A stretch of 64,000 bases of DNA from Nocardioides sp. QY071 (GCF_029961765.1 NZ_CP124681.1:2852001-2916000), one strand, 5' to 3'. Numbered from the stretch's first letter, positions 51,882-60,173 are shown. Program-made: numbers and translations. Notes: generated by a model not told the origin, from the sequence alone.

Positions 51882-51897
51882 TAGAACATATGTTCGA
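51882..51897 (-). promoter_or_regulatory. LexA (SOS) box of the disrupted DUF222-HNH gene
   Basis: On the minus strand TCGAACATATGTTCTA matches 11 of 12 defined bases of TCGAAC-N4-GTTCGA. It adjoins the TAGAAT -10 box. SOS control of DUF222-HNH genes is known in actinobacteria; here the box now reads into IS30. Confidence 0.72.
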
Positions 51898-52291
51898 CTC
51901 CAAGAGGTTGGAGGAGACTTTCGCCTTGTTTCTAGGGGTTTCCGACCGTGCAGACCGCATCCCGACCGGGGAACCCGGCGACCTCCCGACCGTCTTCGTC
52001 GCTGCTCTTCGGAACGCGACCGGCTACGTACCCGAGGCCCGCGGACAGTTGCCACGTACGGCCCCGGTGGTCTCGTGACGGTCGCTGCGCGACCTCCTCG
52101 ACCTCCTGGCGGGAACCGCAGGCCGACCGCAGAACCCGGCTCCTACGGACCTTCGTCGTTGCTGCGCCTTACCGCACTGTGCCGGCTATGCAGCCGAAGC
52201 CCGCGGACAGTCAGCGCGGATTGCCCGGAGGTTCCGAGGCTCGTCGCGGGCGCTCCTCGCACCGCAACCACCGAGACGGAAGGATGAGGAC
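51898..52291. repeat. Non-coding region with a diverged tandem duplication of about 160 bp
   Basis: No gene is supported in this 394-bp stretch. Matching blocks occur 162 bp apart: GCCCGCGGACAGT at 52037 and 52199, and CGGCTA at 52021 and 52183. TTCGTCG at 51995 and 52152 is 157 bp apart. A 38-bp dispersed repeat (52069-52106) lies in the first copy. It looks like decayed, repeat-rich DNA beside the IS30/HNH locus. Confidence 0.55.
52069..52106. repeat. 38-bp dispersed repeat, intergenic copy
   Basis: It is the same repeat as at 49879, with stem GGTCGC-TGC-GCGACC. Two substitutions relative to that copy are compensatory and keep the pairing. Confidence 0.7.
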
Positions 52292-53242
52292 ATGCCTGGA
52301 CCGTCCCACGACGCCCCGACCGGACCCGCTGAGGAACAGGTCGCCCTGTACGGCGCCGACGGCCGCCCGACCGGCGAGTCGGTGCCGCGCTCACAGATGC
52401 GGGCCCGGAACCTGCGCCACGCGGCGACCCTGGTCGTGGTGCGCAACAGCGCGGGCGAGGTCTACGTCCACCGGCGCACCGACACCAAGGACGTCTTCCC
52501 CGGCTGCTATGACTTCGCGGCCGGCGGGGTCCTCCAGGCCGGCGAGGACCCGTACGACGCCGCGGTGCGCGAGGCGGCCGAGGAGCTCGGGGTCACCGGT
52601 GTCGACCTCCAACCGCTGGGCGAGGACGACTACACCGACGCGCACACGTCGTACCACGCGTTCGCCTACACCTGCGTCTACGACGGCCCGATCACCTGGC
52701 AGGCCGAGGAGGTCGCCTGGGGCGAGTGGGTGAGCGTCGAGCGGCTGCGGGAGATGCTGGCGACGCGGGAGTTCGTGCCGGACACCGTGGCGGTGCTGGG
52801 CGCGTGGCTTCACGGCGTGGAACCGCTGTGGGAGTCTCGGGAGGTGACCACCGTGACCTCGCTCGCCACCGCCATGTTCACCGTCGCCGACCAGGACGCC
52901 GCCGTCGCGTTCTACACCGGACCGCTCGGCTGGGAGCTGCGCTCGGACCTCGCGTTCGGCGAGGGCGAGGCCGCCGGCCGATGGGTGGAGGTCGCGCCGC
53001 CGGGATCGGTCGCGGTGCTGGCGCTCAACGTCGCCTGGGACGGTTCCGCGCCGGGCGGGGGCGCCGTCGGCGTGGAGGCGACGGACGTCCGCGGGGAGCG
53101 GTCCCGCCTCTCGCACGAGGGGGTCGTCGTCGGCGAGCTCATGGGCGGCGAGGGCCCGGTGCCGCTGATGTTCTCCGTCGCCGATGCCGATGGCAACACG
53201 GTCTGGGTCGTCGAGGCGCAGCCCCTCACGCCGGGGGCGTGA
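52292..53242 (+). CDS. NUDIX hydrolase fused to a VOC (glyoxalase-like) domain
   Basis: A 316-aa two-domain protein. Residues about 1-185 are NUDIX, with box GGVLQAGEDPYDAAVREAAE-ELGV and an N-terminal RNLRHAATLVVVRNSAGEVYVHRRT as in IPP-isomerase-like NUDIX proteins. Residues about 188-313 form a VOC domain: LATAMFTVADQDAAVAFYTGPLGWE through FSVADADGNTVWVVEA. No stop separates them; a GTG at 52853 could start the VOC half separately. The substrate is unknown. The start has GGA-rich upstream sequence. It is convergent with the glycosylase gene, with a 17-bp overlap. Confidence 0.82.
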   Translation: MPGPSHDAPTGPAEEQVALYGADGRPTGESVPRSQMRARNLRHAATLVVVRNSAGEVYVHRRTDTKDVFPGCYDFAAGGVLQAGEDPYDAAVREAAEELGVTGVDLQPLGEDDYTDAHTSYHAFAYTCVYDGPITWQAEEVAWGEWVSVERLREMLATREFVPDTVAVLGAWLHGVEPLWESREVTTVTSLATAMFTVADQDAAVAFYTGPLGWELRSDLAFGEGEAAGRWVEVAPPGSVAVLALNVAWDGSAPGGGAVGVEATDVRGERSRLSHEGVVVGELMGGEGPVPLMFSVADADGNTVWVVEAQPLTPGA

Positions 53243-53831
53243 AGCCGGCCCGGGCGCGGGCGACCTCCTCACGGGTCACACAGCCCGTGACGTGGTCGTT
53301 GACCAGCCCCATCGCCTGCATGAACGCGAACGCGGTGGTCGGCCCGACGAACCGCCAGCCGCGCTTCTTGAGGTCCTTCGACATCGCGACGGCGGCGGGC
53401 GAGGTGGTGAGGGTCTGCGGGTCGCCCAGCTCGGACAGGGGCGGCTCGAAGCCCCAGAAGTACGCCGCCAGCGAGCCGCGCTCCTCGACCAGGTCGAGCG
53501 CGCGGCCGGCGTTGTTGATCACCGCCTCGATCTTGCCGCGGTGCCGCACGATCCCGGCGTCGGCGAGCAGCCGGGCGACGTCGGCCTCGTCGTAGCCCGC
53601 GACCACGTCGAAGGCGAAGCCCGCGAAGGCGGCGCGGAAGGCGGGACGCTTCACCAGGATGGTGCGCCAGCTCAGGCCGGACTGGAAGCCCTCGAGGCTG
53701 ACCTTCTCGAACAGCCGCTGGTCGTCGACGACCGGGAAGCCCCACTCCGTGTCGTGGTAGGCGGGGAACTCCGGGGCGCTGACGGCCCACGGGCAGCGGG
53801 GCAGGCCGTCGGGACCGGGCACAGCAGTCAT
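53226..53831 (-). CDS. tag: DNA-3-methyladenine glycosylase I
   Basis: A 201-aa Tag-family enzyme. The N-terminal Cys is in LPRCPWAV, with YHDTEWGFPV, FEKVSLEGFQSGLSWRTILVKR and the C-terminal HVTGC; the Cys/His set forms the zinc site. KIEAVINNA and GFEPPLSEL are family blocks. It removes 3-methyladenine from DNA. The gene is the right length and intact. Confidence 0.93.
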   Translation of the reverse strand: MTAVPGPDGLPRCPWAVSAPEFPAYHDTEWGFPVVDDQRLFEKVSLEGFQSGLSWRTILVKRPAFRAAFAGFAFDVVAGYDEADVARLLADAGIVRHRGKIEAVINNAGRALDLVEERGSLAAYFWGFEPPLSELGDPQTLTTSPAAVAMSKDLKKRGWRFVGPTTAFAFMQAMGLVNDHVTGCVTREEVARARAGFTPPA

Positions 53832-53864
53832 GCCGAGACCCTCCCACGACCCACCGACACGCCC

Positions 53865-53870
53865 TACAGT
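53865..53870 (+). promoter_or_regulatory. -10 box TACAGT, leaderless promoter
   Basis: TACAGT lies 6 nt before the ATG at 53877. Confidence 0.45.
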
Positions 53871-53876
53871 CCCGTC

Positions 53877-55817
53877 ATGGCGTTCACTGCGCGGCAGGTC
53901 AGGGCCATGGGCCTCATCGCCGACACCTTCGCCCCCGGTGGCGACGGCGTCCCGGCCCCGACCGAGGTCGGCGCCCACGAGCTGGCGCTGCGGATCGCGG
54001 AGGCGAACCCGCGCACCGGCGAGGTACGTCAGCTGCGGGCGCTCCTCGACGCGTGGGACAGCCGGGCGCTCGGACTCGCCCTCACCGGGCGCCCCCGCCG
54101 CTTCTCCGAGCTCGACCAGGCGGCGCGCGAGCAGGTCCTGCTGTCGCTGTCCGACAGCCGCGTGGGCGCGAAGCGGGTGCTCTTCCAGGGCCTGAAGACC
54201 GCGAGCCTGCTCCCCTACTTCATGACCGGCGGCCAGGCACTGTGGGACGAGATGGGCTACCCGGGCCCGCTCGGGGTCCGCGCCGACCCGCCGACACCGG
54301 TGGTCCGGCCGATGCCGCTGACCCACGACACGACGATGAGCTGCGACGTGGTCGTGGTGGGCTCGGGTGCCGGCGGCGGTACGGCGGCCGGGGCGCTCGC
54401 GGCCGCCGGGCTCGACGTCGTCGTGCTGGAGGCGGGCGGCCTGCACGACGAGCGGCACTTCGACGGCAGCGAGGAGACCGGCTTCCTCGAGCTCTACGCC
54501 CTGAGCCCGCAGTCGACGGCGGAGGGCCAGGTGGCGCTGCTGGCCGGGCGGGGCCTCGGCGGCGGCACCGTCGTGAACTACTCGACGTCCTTCCGCACAC
54601 CCGACCGCGTGCGCGAGGAGTGGGCCGGGCACGGCGTACCCCAGTTCGCCACCGGTGAGTACACCGCCTCGATGGACGCCGTGTGCACCCGCCTCGGCGT
54701 CAACACCGACCACGACAAGGCTGCCCCGCGCGACGCGATCCTCGAGCGGGGCGCCCGGGCGCTGGGCTGGGACGTGGCCGCGATGCCGCGCAACGTGGTC
54801 GGGTGCGACCAGGACGTCGAGTGCGGCCGGTGCGGGATGGGCTGCCGGCTCGGCGCCAAGCAGTCCACGGCGAAGACCTGGCTCGAGGACGCGGCCCACG
54901 CGGGCGCCCGGATCTGCACCGGTGTCACGGTCCGCACCGTCACGACGAGCTTCGGGCGCGCGACGGGGATCGAGGGCGTCACCGCGGACGGCCACCGGGT
55001 CCAGGTCCGCGCCCGCGCCGTCGTGGTCGCGGCGGGCGCGATCCAGACCCCGGCACTGCTCCAGCGCAGCGGGCTGACCAACCCCAACATCGGCCGCCAC
55101 CTCCGCCTGCACCCCGCCACCGCCGTCTGGGGCCGGATGGAGGAGCCTGTCGACGGATGGGTGGGCGCCATGCAGAGCCGGTACGTCGATGCGCTCACCG
55201 ACCTCGACGGCGACGGGTACGGCGTGCTCTTCGAGACCGCCCCCTTGACGCCGGCGTTCGGCACCGGCTTCGTCAACTGGCGCGGCGCCGAGGACTTCCG
55301 GCGCCGCATGAACGAGCTGCGGCACACGCTGGGCGTCGCCGTGATCGTGCGCGACCGCGACCCGGGCGGCACCGTGCAGGTCGACCGGCACGGCGAGCCC
55401 GTCGTCCGCTACCGGCTGTCCCCGCGCGACACCGACCACCTGGTCCAGGGCCTGGTCGGTGGCGCCCGGATCGCGGAGGCCGCCGGCGCCCGCTGGATCG
55501 CCTCGACCCACCACCGCACGGTCAGCTACGAGCCGGGCGTCCGCGGCTCCGCCACGACCTTCGAGCAGGACCTGCGCGCGGCCGGTGCTGCGCCCGCCAC
55601 CCTCGCCCTCGCCGCGCTCCACATCATGGGCTCCGCACGGATGGGCGGCTCGCGCGACACGTCCGCGGTCGACCCGGACGGACGCACGTGGGAGGTCGAG
55701 GGGCTGTACGTCGCCGACGGCTCCTGCTTCCCGACCGCCTCCGGCGTCAACCCGATGATCTCGATCGAGTCGATCGCCCACATGACCGCGACCAGGCTCG
55801 CCGCCCGGATGCGCTGA
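53877..55817 (+). CDS. GMC oxidoreductase, long-chain-alcohol-oxidase like
   Basis: A 646-aa flavoenzyme. About 150 N-terminal residues form a helical domain. The FAD motif VVVGSGAGGGTAAGALAAAG follows, then GRGLGGGTVVNYSTSFRTP and the Cys-rich loop CDQDVECGRCGMGCRLGAK typical of long-chain alcohol oxidases. The catalytic His/Asn region is HIMGSARMGG and FPTASGVNPMISI. The likely substrate is a fatty or sterol alcohol (inference). The longer frame to 53184 covers the antisense glycosylase gene and is rejected. Confidence 0.85.
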   Translation: MAFTARQVRAMGLIADTFAPGGDGVPAPTEVGAHELALRIAEANPRTGEVRQLRALLDAWDSRALGLALTGRPRRFSELDQAAREQVLLSLSDSRVGAKRVLFQGLKTASLLPYFMTGGQALWDEMGYPGPLGVRADPPTPVVRPMPLTHDTTMSCDVVVVGSGAGGGTAAGALAAAGLDVVVLEAGGLHDERHFDGSEETGFLELYALSPQSTAEGQVALLAGRGLGGGTVVNYSTSFRTPDRVREEWAGHGVPQFATGEYTASMDAVCTRLGVNTDHDKAAPRDAILERGARALGWDVAAMPRNVVGCDQDVECGRCGMGCRLGAKQSTAKTWLEDAAHAGARICTGVTVRTVTTSFGRATGIEGVTADGHRVQVRARAVVVAAGAIQTPALLQRSGLTNPNIGRHLRLHPATAVWGRMEEPVDGWVGAMQSRYVDALTDLDGDGYGVLFETAPLTPAFGTGFVNWRGAEDFRRRMNELRHTLGVAVIVRDRDPGGTVQVDRHGEPVVRYRLSPRDTDHLVQGLVGGARIAEAAGARWIASTHHRTVSYEPGVRGSATTFEQDLRAAGAAPATLALAALHIMGSARMGGSRDTSAVDPDGRTWEVEGLYVADGSCFPTASGVNPMISIESIAHMTATRLAARMR

Positions 55818-55897
55818 GGCAGCGATGTAACGCACGGGCCGGTCAGCGACATGTACCGGGTGACGAACGATTCGACCAACGAAAAGGAGCGTCACCC

Positions 55898-56287
55898 ATG
55901 ACTCTCGCCCGTACCGCCGCCGCCGCGGCCGTGCTCGCCCTCGGCTTCACCGTCGCGCCGCTGACCGGCGCCGTGGCCGCGCCGCCCACCGACGCCCCCT
56001 GCGCGAAGCAGCAGGCGCAGCTCGACAAGGCCGAGGCCAAGCTCGAGTCGCTGACCGCGAAGCTCGCCGCCAAGAAGGAGGCCGTCGCCGAGGCGAAGGC
56101 CGAGGTCAAGGCCTCCGACACGGCCCAGGAGAAGCGCAACGCCAAGGCCGAGCTCGCCACGGCCAAGGAGAAGAAGCAGCACGTCCAGAAGGCCAAGAAG
56201 TTCCAGGTGCAGCGCGTCGAGCACGCGCAGGCGCGCCTCGACAAGTGCCTGGCCGCCCAGCCGGCCACCCCGGCCCCGACCGCCTGA
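55898..56287 (+). CDS. Secreted Lys/Ala-rich coiled-coil protein
   Basis: A 129-aa product with signal peptide (AAAAAVLALGFTVAPLTGAVA, cut near residue 28). The mature chain is one long coiled coil of KAEAKLESLTAKLAAKKEAV-type heptads, bracketed by a single Cys at each end (APCAKQQ and LDKCLAAQ) that could staple the helix or a dimer. The C-terminus is Pro/Ala-rich. AAAAGGAGC is the Shine-Dalgarno. No family was recognised. Confidence 0.78.
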   Translation: MTLARTAAAAAVLALGFTVAPLTGAVAAPPTDAPCAKQQAQLDKAEAKLESLTAKLAAKKEAVAEAKAEVKASDTAQEKRNAKAELATAKEKKQHVQKAKKFQVQRVEHAQARLDKCLAAQPATPAPTA

Positions 56288-56310
56288 GGCCGGTAGCCAC
56301 ACAGACGGAC

Positions 56311-56349
56311 GGCCGCCGGCTGCATCCTAGGGGGGTGCAGCCGGTGGCC
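56311..56349. terminator. Strong bidirectional hairpin between convergent genes
   Basis: GGCCGCCGGCTGCA pairs with TGCAGCCGGTGGCC (14 bp, one G-T) around an 11-nt loop, between the coiled-coil gene and kshB. TTGTCGTCT follows on the plus strand. It could stop both transcripts. Confidence 0.65.
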
Positions 56350-56359
56350 GTTGTCGTCT

Positions 56360-57457
56360 CTAGGAGTAGCTCACCTTCACGGTGTCGGTCAAGGGCACCG
56401 ACTGGCAGCCCAGGCGGATCCCGTCCTCGAGGTCGTCGTTGTCGAGCACGTCGTTGTAGACCATCTTGACGTCGCCCTCGATCAAGCGGATGGCGCAGGC
56501 CGAGCACTCACCCTCACGGCAGGAGTACGGCGCCTTGACGCCCTTCGACTCCAAGAAGTCGAGCATCTTGGTGCGCGGGTCCCAGTCGTCGAAGGTGTAC
56601 TCCTCGCCGTCGAGCTCGACCTCGAGCTTGACCGGGCCGGCCGGGGCGTCGGCGAAGACCTCGGCACCCGGGCCGTCGTCGTCGGACTCGGCGAGGGCGA
56701 TCTCGGCCTCGACGGCCTGCAGCTCCTCGAGGTCGCCGAACGGGTTGCCGCCCAGGGAGACGAACTTCTCCTGGTGGCGCAGGCTGCGGGGCACCTCGAG
56801 GTCCTTGAGGACGGTGGTGACCATCTTCATGAACGGCGCCGGGCCGCAGACGAAGGAGTCGAAGCCGCCGTACTGCGACGCGAAGGCCTTCATCTGGGCC
56901 TCGGTCGGCAGGCCCTGGACGGACTCGAGCCAGTGGATGACCTGCAGGCGCTCGGGGTTCTCGGCGGCCAGGCGGGTGAGCTCGGCGGCGAAGATGACCG
57001 ACGACTCGTCGCGGTTGGCGTAGAAGACCACGATCTGGCCCTTGCCGTGCGCGAGGGCGGTGCGGGTGATCGACATGATCGGCGTCACGCCGGAGCCGCC
57101 GGCGAAGAGCAGCAGGTCGGCGTCGATCGAGGCCGGGGTGAAGATGCCGGACGGCGGGAGCACGCGCAGCGTGTCGCCCACCTCGAGGTTGTCGCAGATC
57201 CAGTTGGACGCGTACCCCTCCGCCGTGCGCTTGACGGTGACGGTGAGCGGACCGCCGTCGTGGGGGCTGCTGGAGAGCGAGTAGCACCGCGCCGCGATCC
57301 CGGTCCGGTCGCTGGGCACCGCCACGGTCAGGAACTGGCCGGGCTTGTAGTCGAACGTCTCCTCCTGGCCCGCGGGCACGGCGAAGCTGATCGACTTCGC
57401 GTCGGCGGTCTCCTCGACCACACCGACGACGTCCAGCACGAAGGACTCGATGTCCAC
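56360..57457 (-). CDS. kshB: 3-Ketosteroid 9-alpha-hydroxylase reductase KshB
   Basis: A 365-aa oxidoreductase. The FAD domain has RCYSLSSSP, the NAD domain has LLLFAGGSGVTPIMSI, and the C-terminal plant-type [2Fe-2S] domain has CREGECSACAI ... C. It passes electrons from NADH to the KshA oxygenase, encoded two genes upstream in the same operon. Length and domain order match KshB; PaaE-like reductases share the order, so context decides. Confidence 0.88.
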   Translation of the reverse strand: MDIESFVLDVVGVVEETADAKSISFAVPAGQEETFDYKPGQFLTVAVPSDRTGIAARCYSLSSSPHDGGPLTVTVKRTAEGYASNWICDNLEVGDTLRVLPPSGIFTPASIDADLLLFAGGSGVTPIMSITRTALAHGKGQIVVFYANRDESSVIFAAELTRLAAENPERLQVIHWLESVQGLPTEAQMKAFASQYGGFDSFVCGPAPFMKMVTTVLKDLEVPRSLRHQEKFVSLGGNPFGDLEELQAVEAEIALAESDDDGPGAEVFADAPAGPVKLEVELDGEEYTFDDWDPRTKMLDFLESKGVKAPYSCREGECSACAIRLIEGDVKMVYNDVLDNDDLEDGIRLGCQSVPLTDTVKVSYS

Positions 57458-57484
57458 GAAACTCCCACTCCTCGAACAGATGGC

Positions 57485-57787
57485 TCAGTAGCCGTCGTAC
57501 GCGCCGACCGGGACATCTCCGGCCCGGACGGCGTCGTCGATGCTAGCCATCAGCCGCGTGCACGGCTTGTGCACGTCCCGTCCGCCGGGACGCTGATCTC
57601 GTCGCACGAACTCTTGACACGCCGACCTCGCCTCTGCGCTCCACTGCACGGAGGTCTGGTGGTCGCTGTTCTTCTTGACCCGCACCCGCGCCAGGCAGTC
57701 CAGGCAGGCCACGTCGACCAGCCGGTCCTCCGTGTAGCGCCGCAGGTCGTCGAGGGTCTCCTCGCTGGTCGGGACGAACGATGCCAT
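57485..57787 (-). CDS. Small Cys-containing protein between kshA and kshB
   Basis: A 100-aa protein. VACLDCLARVRVKKNSDHQTSVQWS has a CxxC followed by strand-like residues, resembling a small zinc-ribbon. Further Cys occur in RSACQEF and HKPCTRL. It starts 15 bp after the kshA stop and ends 27 bp before kshB, so it is in the steroid operon. No function is known to me; a ferredoxin or assembly accessory role would be speculation. Confidence 0.75.
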   Translation of the reverse strand: MASFVPTSEETLDDLRRYTEDRLVDVACLDCLARVRVKKNSDHQTSVQWSAEARSACQEFVRRDQRPGGRDVHKPCTRLMASIDDAVRAGDVPVGAYDGY

Positions 57788-57802
57788 CGCGCGTCGCCGG
57801 CC

Positions 57803-58945
57803 TCAGGCGTCCGCGGGCGCGGCGGCCTCGGCGGCCGCCCGCTTGGCGAGGTTCTCGGCGACCTCGGCGTGCCAGTACTCATTGGCCTTGGTGGTGTCGA
57901 CCTCGAACTCGAACCGGTCGGTCATCTCGGGCGCGATGTCGGCGACGTCGACGTAGAACTGCTCGTACCAGCGACGCAGCTGGTAGACCGGGCCGTCCTC
58001 CTCACACAGCAGCGGGTTCTGCACGGCGACCTTGTTCTCCCAGATCGCGACGTCCTGGAGGAAGCCGTCACCGAAGGACTCCGTGTAGCGCTCGGCGATG
58101 TAGGCGCAGGTCTTCTCGTCGAGGCCCTCGGGCTTCTTGACCGTGATGCCGTACTGCAGCAGGAACGACTCGGGCCCGGTCGGGATGTGGCAGTTGATCA
58201 GGATGACCTCGGTGACGAAGCCCTTGTAGTCGACCTCGAGCCAGTTGATCATGTACGACGGCCCGTAGTAGGTCGCGACCGACTTGAGGGTCGAGTTCTC
58301 GTCGCCGTACCCACCGCCCATCGTGTCGGGGCGGCCCTTCGACTCCATGAACTGGGTCGCGGTGTGGCCGTCGAAGATGTTGCGGAAGCTCGTCGGGAAC
58401 GCGAAGTGCACGTAGTAGAAGTGCGCCATGTCGGCGACGTTGTCGATCAGCTCACGGCAGTGCGAGCCGTTGATCTCCTTGGTGTTCCACGACCACGGCG
58501 TGTACGCGTCCGACATCACCTCGGGCAGCTCCGGCGGCAGGATGTCGTGGTCGGCCGCCGAGCCCTCCGGGTCGTGCCAGATCAGCAGCTGGCCGTTGCG
58601 CACGACGGTCTCGTAGCGCTGCGTGCGGGCCCGCAGCGGGACGCGCCGCGCGTACGGGATCTCCTTGCACTTGCCGTCGCCGCCCCAGCGCCAGTCGTGG
58701 AACGGGCAGGCGATGTTGTCGCCCTTGACCTCGCCCTGGGTCAGGTCGCCTCCCATGTGGCGGCAGTAGCCGTCGAGCACGTTGAGCTCGCCGTCGCCGC
58801 CCTGCCACACGACCAGCTTGGTGCCGAACCCGTGGACGGCGTGCGGCTTGCCGTCGGCGAAGTCCGAGGCCAGCCCCAGGCAGTGCCAGCCGCGAGCGAA
58901 GCGGATCGGCACGGTGCCCTGGTCGAGAAGTCGCGTGTCGCTCAT
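57803..58945 (-). CDS. kshA: 3-Ketosteroid 9-alpha-hydroxylase oxygenase KshA
   Basis: A 380-aa Rieske oxygenase. The [2Fe-2S] ligands are in YCRHMGGDL and CPFHDWRW. The mononuclear iron site is D-x-x-H-x4-H in NVADMAHFYYVHFAF. NGSHCRELIDN and FRNIFDGHTATQFMESKG are characteristic of KshA. It opens sterol ring B together with KshB. The start chosen is ATG at 58945, not 58954, because a TAACGT -10 box lies 7 nt upstream, inside a KstR-type operator. Confidence 0.92.
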   Translation of the reverse strand: MSDTRLLDQGTVPIRFARGWHCLGLASDFADGKPHAVHGFGTKLVVWQGGDGELNVLDGYCRHMGGDLTQGEVKGDNIACPFHDWRWGGDGKCKEIPYARRVPLRARTQRYETVVRNGQLLIWHDPEGSAADHDILPPELPEVMSDAYTPWSWNTKEINGSHCRELIDNVADMAHFYYVHFAFPTSFRNIFDGHTATQFMESKGRPDTMGGGYGDENSTLKSVATYYGPSYMINWLEVDYKGFVTEVILINCHIPTGPESFLLQYGITVKKPEGLDEKTCAYIAERYTESFGDGFLQDVAIWENKVAVQNPLLCEEDGPVYQLRRWYEQFYVDVADIAPEMTDRFEFEVDTTKANEYWHAEVAENLAKRAAAEAAAPADA

Positions 58946-58946
58946 G

Positions 58947-58960
58947 TAGAACACGTTACA
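58947..58960. promoter_or_regulatory. KstR-type operator between kshA and fadE29-like gene
   Basis: TAGAACACGTTACA matches the KstR consensus TNNAACNNGTTNNA at every defined base. It starts 1 bp upstream of the kshA ATG, contains the kshA -10 box (ACGTTA, 58953-58958; TAACGT on the minus strand) and lies 22 bp before the divergent acyl-CoA dehydrogenase start. Binding would block both genes. Confidence 0.75.
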
Positions 58961-58982
58961 GTTTTGACGTTAAGGTGACAAC

Positions 58983-60173
58983 ATGCACATCGACTTGGAG
59001 CCGCAGCAGGTGGCCCTGCGCGAGGAGCTTCGCGAGTACTTCGCCCAGCTCGTCACCCCCGAGATCCGCGCCGGCCTGGCGTCCGCCACCGGCGAGTTCG
59101 GCGAGGCGGGTGTCTACAAGGACGTCATCCGCCAGATCGGCAGCGACGGCTGGCTCGGGATCGGCTGGCCGAAGGAGTACGGCGGCCAGGCCCGCTCCAT
59201 GGTGGAGCAGCTGATCTTCACCGACGTGGCGGCGATCGCCGGCGTGCCGATCCCCTACCTCACGCTCAACACCGTCGGACCGACGATCATGCGCTACGGC
59301 AGCGAGGAGCAGAAGGAGCATTTCCTGCCGAAGATCCTCGCCGGCGAGCTGCACTTCTCGATCGGCTACTCCGAGCCCGGCTCCGGCACCGACCTCGCCT
59401 CGCTGAAGACCAAGGCGACGCTCGAGGGCGACGAGTGGGTCATCAACGGCCAGAAGATGTGGACCTCGCTCATCCAGTACGCCGACTGGCTCTGGATGGC
59501 GTGCCGCACCGAGCCGGACGCGCCGCGCCACAAGGGCCTGTCGATGATCCTGGTCCCGGCCGACGCGCCGGGCGTGTCGTACACCCCCGTCCACACCGTC
59601 GCCGGGGTCGGTACGTCGGCGACGTACTACTCCGACGTCCGGGTGCCCGCGTCCAACCTGGTCAGCGAGCGCGGCGGCGGCTGGGCGCTGATGACCAACC
59701 AGCTCAACCACGAGCGGGTCGCGCTGACCTCGGCCGCCCCCCTCCAGCACTCGCTGACCCTGGTCAAGGACTGGGCCCGTGAGACGCACAACCCCGACGG
59801 CAGTCGCGTCATCGACACCGAATGGGTGCAGATCGCGCTCGGCCGCGCGCACGCCCGGATCGAGGCGCTGACCCTGATCAACTGGAAGCTGGCCGCGGAC
59901 GCCGACCACGGCGTACCGCTGTCGCCGGCGGAGGCGTCGGCGACCAAGATCTACGGCTCCGAGCTGGCGACCGAGGTCTACCGCTCGCTGATGGAGGTCG
60001 TCGGGCCGCACGCCGGGGTCACCGGCGACTCCCCCGGCGCCGTGCTCGCCGGCCGCCTCGAGCGCTTCCACCGCTCGTCGCTGGTCATGACCTTCGGCGG
60101 CGGCACCAACGAGATCCAGCGCGACATCATCGGGTACGTCGGCCTCGGCCTGCCCGCCGCCAAGCGAGCCTGA
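58983..60173 (+). CDS. Acyl-CoA dehydrogenase, FadE29/ChsE2-like
   Basis: A 396-aa flavoenzyme. GWLGIGWPKEYGGQ, FSIGYSEPGSGTDLASLKTKA (FAD-binding), NGQKMWTS, NNERV-like NHERVALTSAA and FGGGTNEIQRDIIGYVGLGLP give the family. The opening MHIDLEPQQ and overall pattern resemble FadE29, a subunit of heteromeric sterol side-chain dehydrogenases. The smaller partner gene follows after 11 bp. AAGGTGA is the Shine-Dalgarno. It is divergent from kshA under a shared KstR box. Confidence 0.85.
   Translation: MHIDLEPQQVALREELREYFAQLVTPEIRAGLASATGEFGEAGVYKDVIRQIGSDGWLGIGWPKEYGGQARSMVEQLIFTDVAAIAGVPIPYLTLNTVGPTIMRYGSEEQKEHFLPKILAGELHFSIGYSEPGSGTDLASLKTKATLEGDEWVINGQKMWTSLIQYADWLWMACRTEPDAPRHKGLSMILVPADAPGVSYTPVHTVAGVGTSATYYSDVRVPASNLVSERGGGWALMTNQLNHERVALTSAAPLQHSLTLVKDWARETHNPDGSRVIDTEWVQIALGRAHARIEALTLINWKLAADADHGVPLSPAEASATKIYGSELATEVYRSLMEVVGPHAGVTGDSPGAVLAGRLERFHRSSLVMTFGGGTNEIQRDIIGYVGLGLPAAKRA

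Noticed and set aside
51898..52291. Open frames in the IS30-NUDIX gap
   Set aside because: They are short, overlap diverged repeats, have no recognisable motif and no start signals.
49319..52291. Anti-phage defence island
   Set aside because: The HNH/DUF222 gene and IS elements alone do not make a defence locus; no restriction, BREX, CBASS or similar genes are adjacent.
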